Below are positions 60,591 through 64,000 of a DNA stretch of 64,000 nt, piece after piece; the stretch's first letter is position 1; every line of letters begins with the position of its first letter. The stretch spans positions 44,622,585 to 44,686,584 of the forward strand of contig NC_088170.1 of assembly GCF_028769735.1 (NCBI RefSeq). The letters run 5' to 3'. The position numbers and the translations under genes are program-made. The stretch comes from Zonotrichia leucophrys gambelii. Lineage: Eukaryota; Chordata; Aves; Passeriformes; Passerellidae. The notes beneath the pieces are model-generated. The model had not been told where the DNA came from. It made no database searches and worked only from the letters and a program-made list of their open reading frames with translations.

Positions 60591-63500
60591 AGAAAAAAAT
60601 CTTGAAATCCTAAACATTTAAAGTTTTACATTACTTTTGATTGTGCTGAGTAGTATAATGTGCATTTTGATAGATGAAAATATTGCCCTTAATGCCTAAA
60701 ACTTTACATGAATGTTGAAAATTTTAATAGGTGGTATGTAATGAATTCCAATAAGTATAATACCTGTAAAAAAAGGATTTTGAAAAAATATTGGAAATTC
60801 TTGACATGACAAAAATGCCTGTTGTGGAAAGAGCAGGAGGAATAGCATATATTTACTCAAAAATAAATCACAACATCCAGTTTCCCCCATCCTGAAAGTA
60901 AGGAAATTTTTAATGCTGCTACTTATTTCTACTAAACTTGTTTTCTTTTCATAGGGGAGAATAATGTTGCATATTTTTTGTGTGTTTAAAGTAGCCTCAA
61001 CAAAGTTGTTTTAATTTTTTTTTCTGTTTAGGAAAGTTCAGTTCTTACACATGTGGGTAGCACAAAACAACCACAATGTCTGATGGGAATCTCCTTCAAT
61101 ATGTTTATTAATGAGGTAAACGAGACTGTCACTGGAAGCATGAAAATGTTTCTAATTTTACATGTTCTAAAATGTTTCTAATGTCCTACATATTATAAAT
61201 CCTCTTGCTCAGTATGTTATGAACTTGCCATAATTTTATATTCTTAAGATGCATTTATGACAGTCAAAGAGTTGGAACTTGTGTTAAGTACAGGACTTAA
61301 ACCACAGATTAGACAATGCAAATGTACATTTTTGTTTATTTGTGTGGCTTGAGAATGAAAAGAAACATTATCACTCAGAAGTCTGGAAGAAGGTGAGGAT
61401 ACCATAACAGTTCATTAATAAAATCATTCTCTTTACAAATTAGCAAATACTAAATGAAATGTTCCATTTGCCTCTCTAGAACATCAGTTTTAGAAATTTA
61501 AGGGAAATTGAAGCCCTACATATAACATTGTGATTTTCATTTACAAAAAATATAATCTGTTGAATGCCATTCTATTCACTACGGAAACTGGACACATCAA
61601 AAACCTTTATAATTAGAGAACACCATTGTTCAGATCTTAAACACAGGGGCTAAGGTAAAAATTTAATCTGAGAAATAATTTCTAGTTTTGGCTTTGGAAA
61701 ATAATATCTTAGCTTCAAAGTAGGTTTTAAGATATATTTGAGTATTATCCATGTTTTAATTTTGTTATCTGTACTGCACACTAGGTAGTAAAATACTGCA
61801 ATGTAAAAGGTAAATGACAAATGCTTTAAGTAGGAAGCAAAGAGCATTTTTTAATGTTCTAGTTTTAAAAAGTTAATAACTACCCATAAATCTATTAAAC
61901 AAACTGTTAAAAGTAAAATAAACTTTTTCTGATCTCAAATGGCTGTGGATTTTGGATCTCCTATTGTCTAATGCCAGTGAAATTGAAAATCCTTCTCATT
62001 TGAACTTCAGAATTATCTCAAAATATTTCACTTGTTATTTCACTGGGGAGAAAACCTCCTTATCAAACAGTTTTCTCTTCTGAATATTGCTAGACCTTAC
62101 TTCTTTTGTATATTATATTGTTGAGACACAGACAGAGCCAAGTGCTCATGAGAAGCCTCATGATTTTAACATGAAATAAAATCTCATTGAAGCAGACATA
62201 TAGTCAGAACAAGAGGTAAAGAAATTGTTAATAACATTATTGCAACTGATAAGTGCTTAGCAGCCCATGAAAATATTGACAGGGCCTTGAAAATATTGAC
62301 AGGAGAGGAATTATATTCCCAAAGTAAAAAGAAGTAAAGAACATGAGCTGGTAAACCAGACTGGAATCAGTGAACCAATAGGAAATATTCTACAACTATT
62401 AAAAGGCTTGAATGTCCCTGTCAAAATAAAGGTTTTTAAAGCAGTAAAGAAAGATAAATTTTGGACTGAACTCTTGCAAAAAAACCCTGCTTATGGAATG
62501 GTGATGAAAAATGCCTGAACATAACACATTCAAACACCATAATGTACTCCAAGCCAGTCAAATAGTAGCTTTCTTAGTTATGCAGACTTATTTTGTTTTC
62601 AAAAACAGATTAAGAGACCAGCCATATTTTAACCTGGAATAATTCACTGTGAAAATTAAAACCAATTGCTACCCTAAACCTGATCTTAGACATTCACAAT
62701 TTTCTTTTTGTTTGCTTTTTGCTCTGTAGATTTTAGGATTGTTTAGAAATTTTGAGAAAAAAAATATTCTTGGTTCAACAGCAGGGGAATATCTGAATGA
62801 TATTTGAAAGTTATGGACTTTATTGACTGACTCCTATCATCTGATTCAACTTCAAGGGCTGATTTATCATGACTTATTCTAAGATTGATTTATCCTATAA
62901 ACCAAATACTCAGGGAAATAAGTTTGTCCTTGGAAGTGGTTAGTCTGAATACTTGGGAGCCTAGTTATTGCTGATACACACTTTCAGTCCTTGCAGAGAG
63001 AAAATGTAATGAATGATGGTCTATTCTTCCTTGGGGAATAAAAGTACTATGTGTGGAATGTTCGAAAATCTTTTAAAGACAATATGGAATATTAAAAGGT
63101 TAAATGATATTCAGGCAAAGCAGTTATAAAGAACATTATTTAAAAAAGTTTCCCATCTGTAAAACCAAACTACCCACAAAAAAAAGAAAACAACCTAGAA
63201 ACTATGGATATCTTTTCAGTTCTGGAATTCAAATATAAATGGATTACAAATAAATAAATAAATGAATCACACAGCAGTTTAGGAAGTTGGAGATTAACTG
63301 GATTTATGGCAAATCAGTAAAGCAGAACAAACTCTAAGATAAATGTAACAAAGCACTCTAAAAGGCACCAAGGCAGACCAGTCGCTGGCTGAAAACCTTG
63401 AGAGAAAATAGGTGTTTTAGCAATCCCACCAGCCAGGAATAGAAAATGACAAAAGAGAGCTAGTTCAGAAGAAATATGAGCATTTCAGACGATTTTATAG

Positions 63501-64000
63501 AGCATTACATACTAGAGATAACACACTTATTCAACAGGATCTTGTGAGAAGGAGAAATTTCCTTTTCCCGGAAGGGAAACAAAGGCTTCTGGGCCTATAG
63601 AGACTGAAAGAACTGCTGATTACAGGGCCCCGTTACAGGGGCAAGCAGGGGCCTTAGTAATTGTTGGTGCATTAGGGAGTCTATTTCCACGAGAACATCC
63701 AAGCTAATCAAGATTTGTTTCAGGCTAACACAGCAGATGTTCAGGTTCGGACACTCCTAAGCCATGCGCGTGGTCTAACAACCCTTGATGTAGCCAGCGC
63801 ACAAACCAGGGTGAGGGCTGGTCAGGAGTAATCAGAATCCTCTGACAGAAGGTGAGCTTTTGCACTCCCAGTCTTCACAAGGTATTTTGGTTTTTGGCAA
63901 GATGGAAAGGTGCTTTCCTGTGTTTCTGTAGGTTAGGGAGGGAATCCAGGGAGTGATGTTCTTTGTTGCTGCCAGTGCTGGCATTGGCAAGGCATCTCTG
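60591..64000. other. Gene-poor interval to the window end
   Basis: AT-rich with no gene recognised. An imperfect direct repeat (GAAAATATTGACAGG twice) lies at 62269-62303. The last 500 bases, from about 63550, have noticeably more CpG than the preceding desert and may be the edge of a young repeat or of another element continuing outside the window. Confidence 0.5.

Overview
The window is vertebrate nuclear DNA, most probably from a songbird (passerine). It has split genes with GT/AG junctions and a single CpG island. CR1 LINE remnants are present, along with LTR types (ERVL-, ERVK- and ERV1-like) that I recognise as typical of birds and especially passerines. Host coding sequence is confined to about 4.7-16.8 kb.

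Genes. Two well-conserved genes lie head to head across one CpG-island promoter at about 10.4-10.6 kb. THAP5 runs on the minus strand with coding exons 10373-10291, 6487-6298 and 5666-4731, giving a predicted 402 aa. It is a zinc-dependent DNA-binding factor with an N-terminal C2CH THAP domain, an HCF-1-binding-type tetrapeptide and a C-terminal coiled coil. DNAJB9 (ERdj4/MDG1) runs on the plus strand with a non-coding exon 1 ending at 10691 and coding exons 14378-14594 and 16361-16791, giving a predicted 215 aa. It is an ER J-domain co-chaperone of BiP. The same THAP5/DNAJB9 pair is adjacent and divergent on human 7q31.1, so this is conserved synteny. The two products share a promoter region, but nothing in the sequence says they act in one pathway.

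Layout. 1-4.2 kb is intergenic, with a minisatellite and a decayed ERVL-type LTR. 4.2-10.4 kb is THAP5. 10.4-10.6 kb is the shared promoter with a GGGCC pentanucleotide tract. 10.6 to about 18.8 kb is DNAJB9, with CR1 pieces in its second intron. From there to 64 kb I find no convincing gene. This matches the gene-poor interval distal to DNAJB9 in mammals. It holds two well-bounded solo LTRs (35655-36043 and 53039-54330), several CR1 pieces, long microsatellites (ATTTTT, CTTT, ATT/AAT, GAAA) and many chance open frames.

I looked for an undescribed system and found none I can defend. The points most worth checking are the compact bidirectional promoter with a degenerate ER-stress element, the weak donor at the end of THAP5 exon 2 with its short read-through tail, the long solo LTR with a 19-C run and a strong GC hairpin, and possible conserved non-coding elements in the desert.
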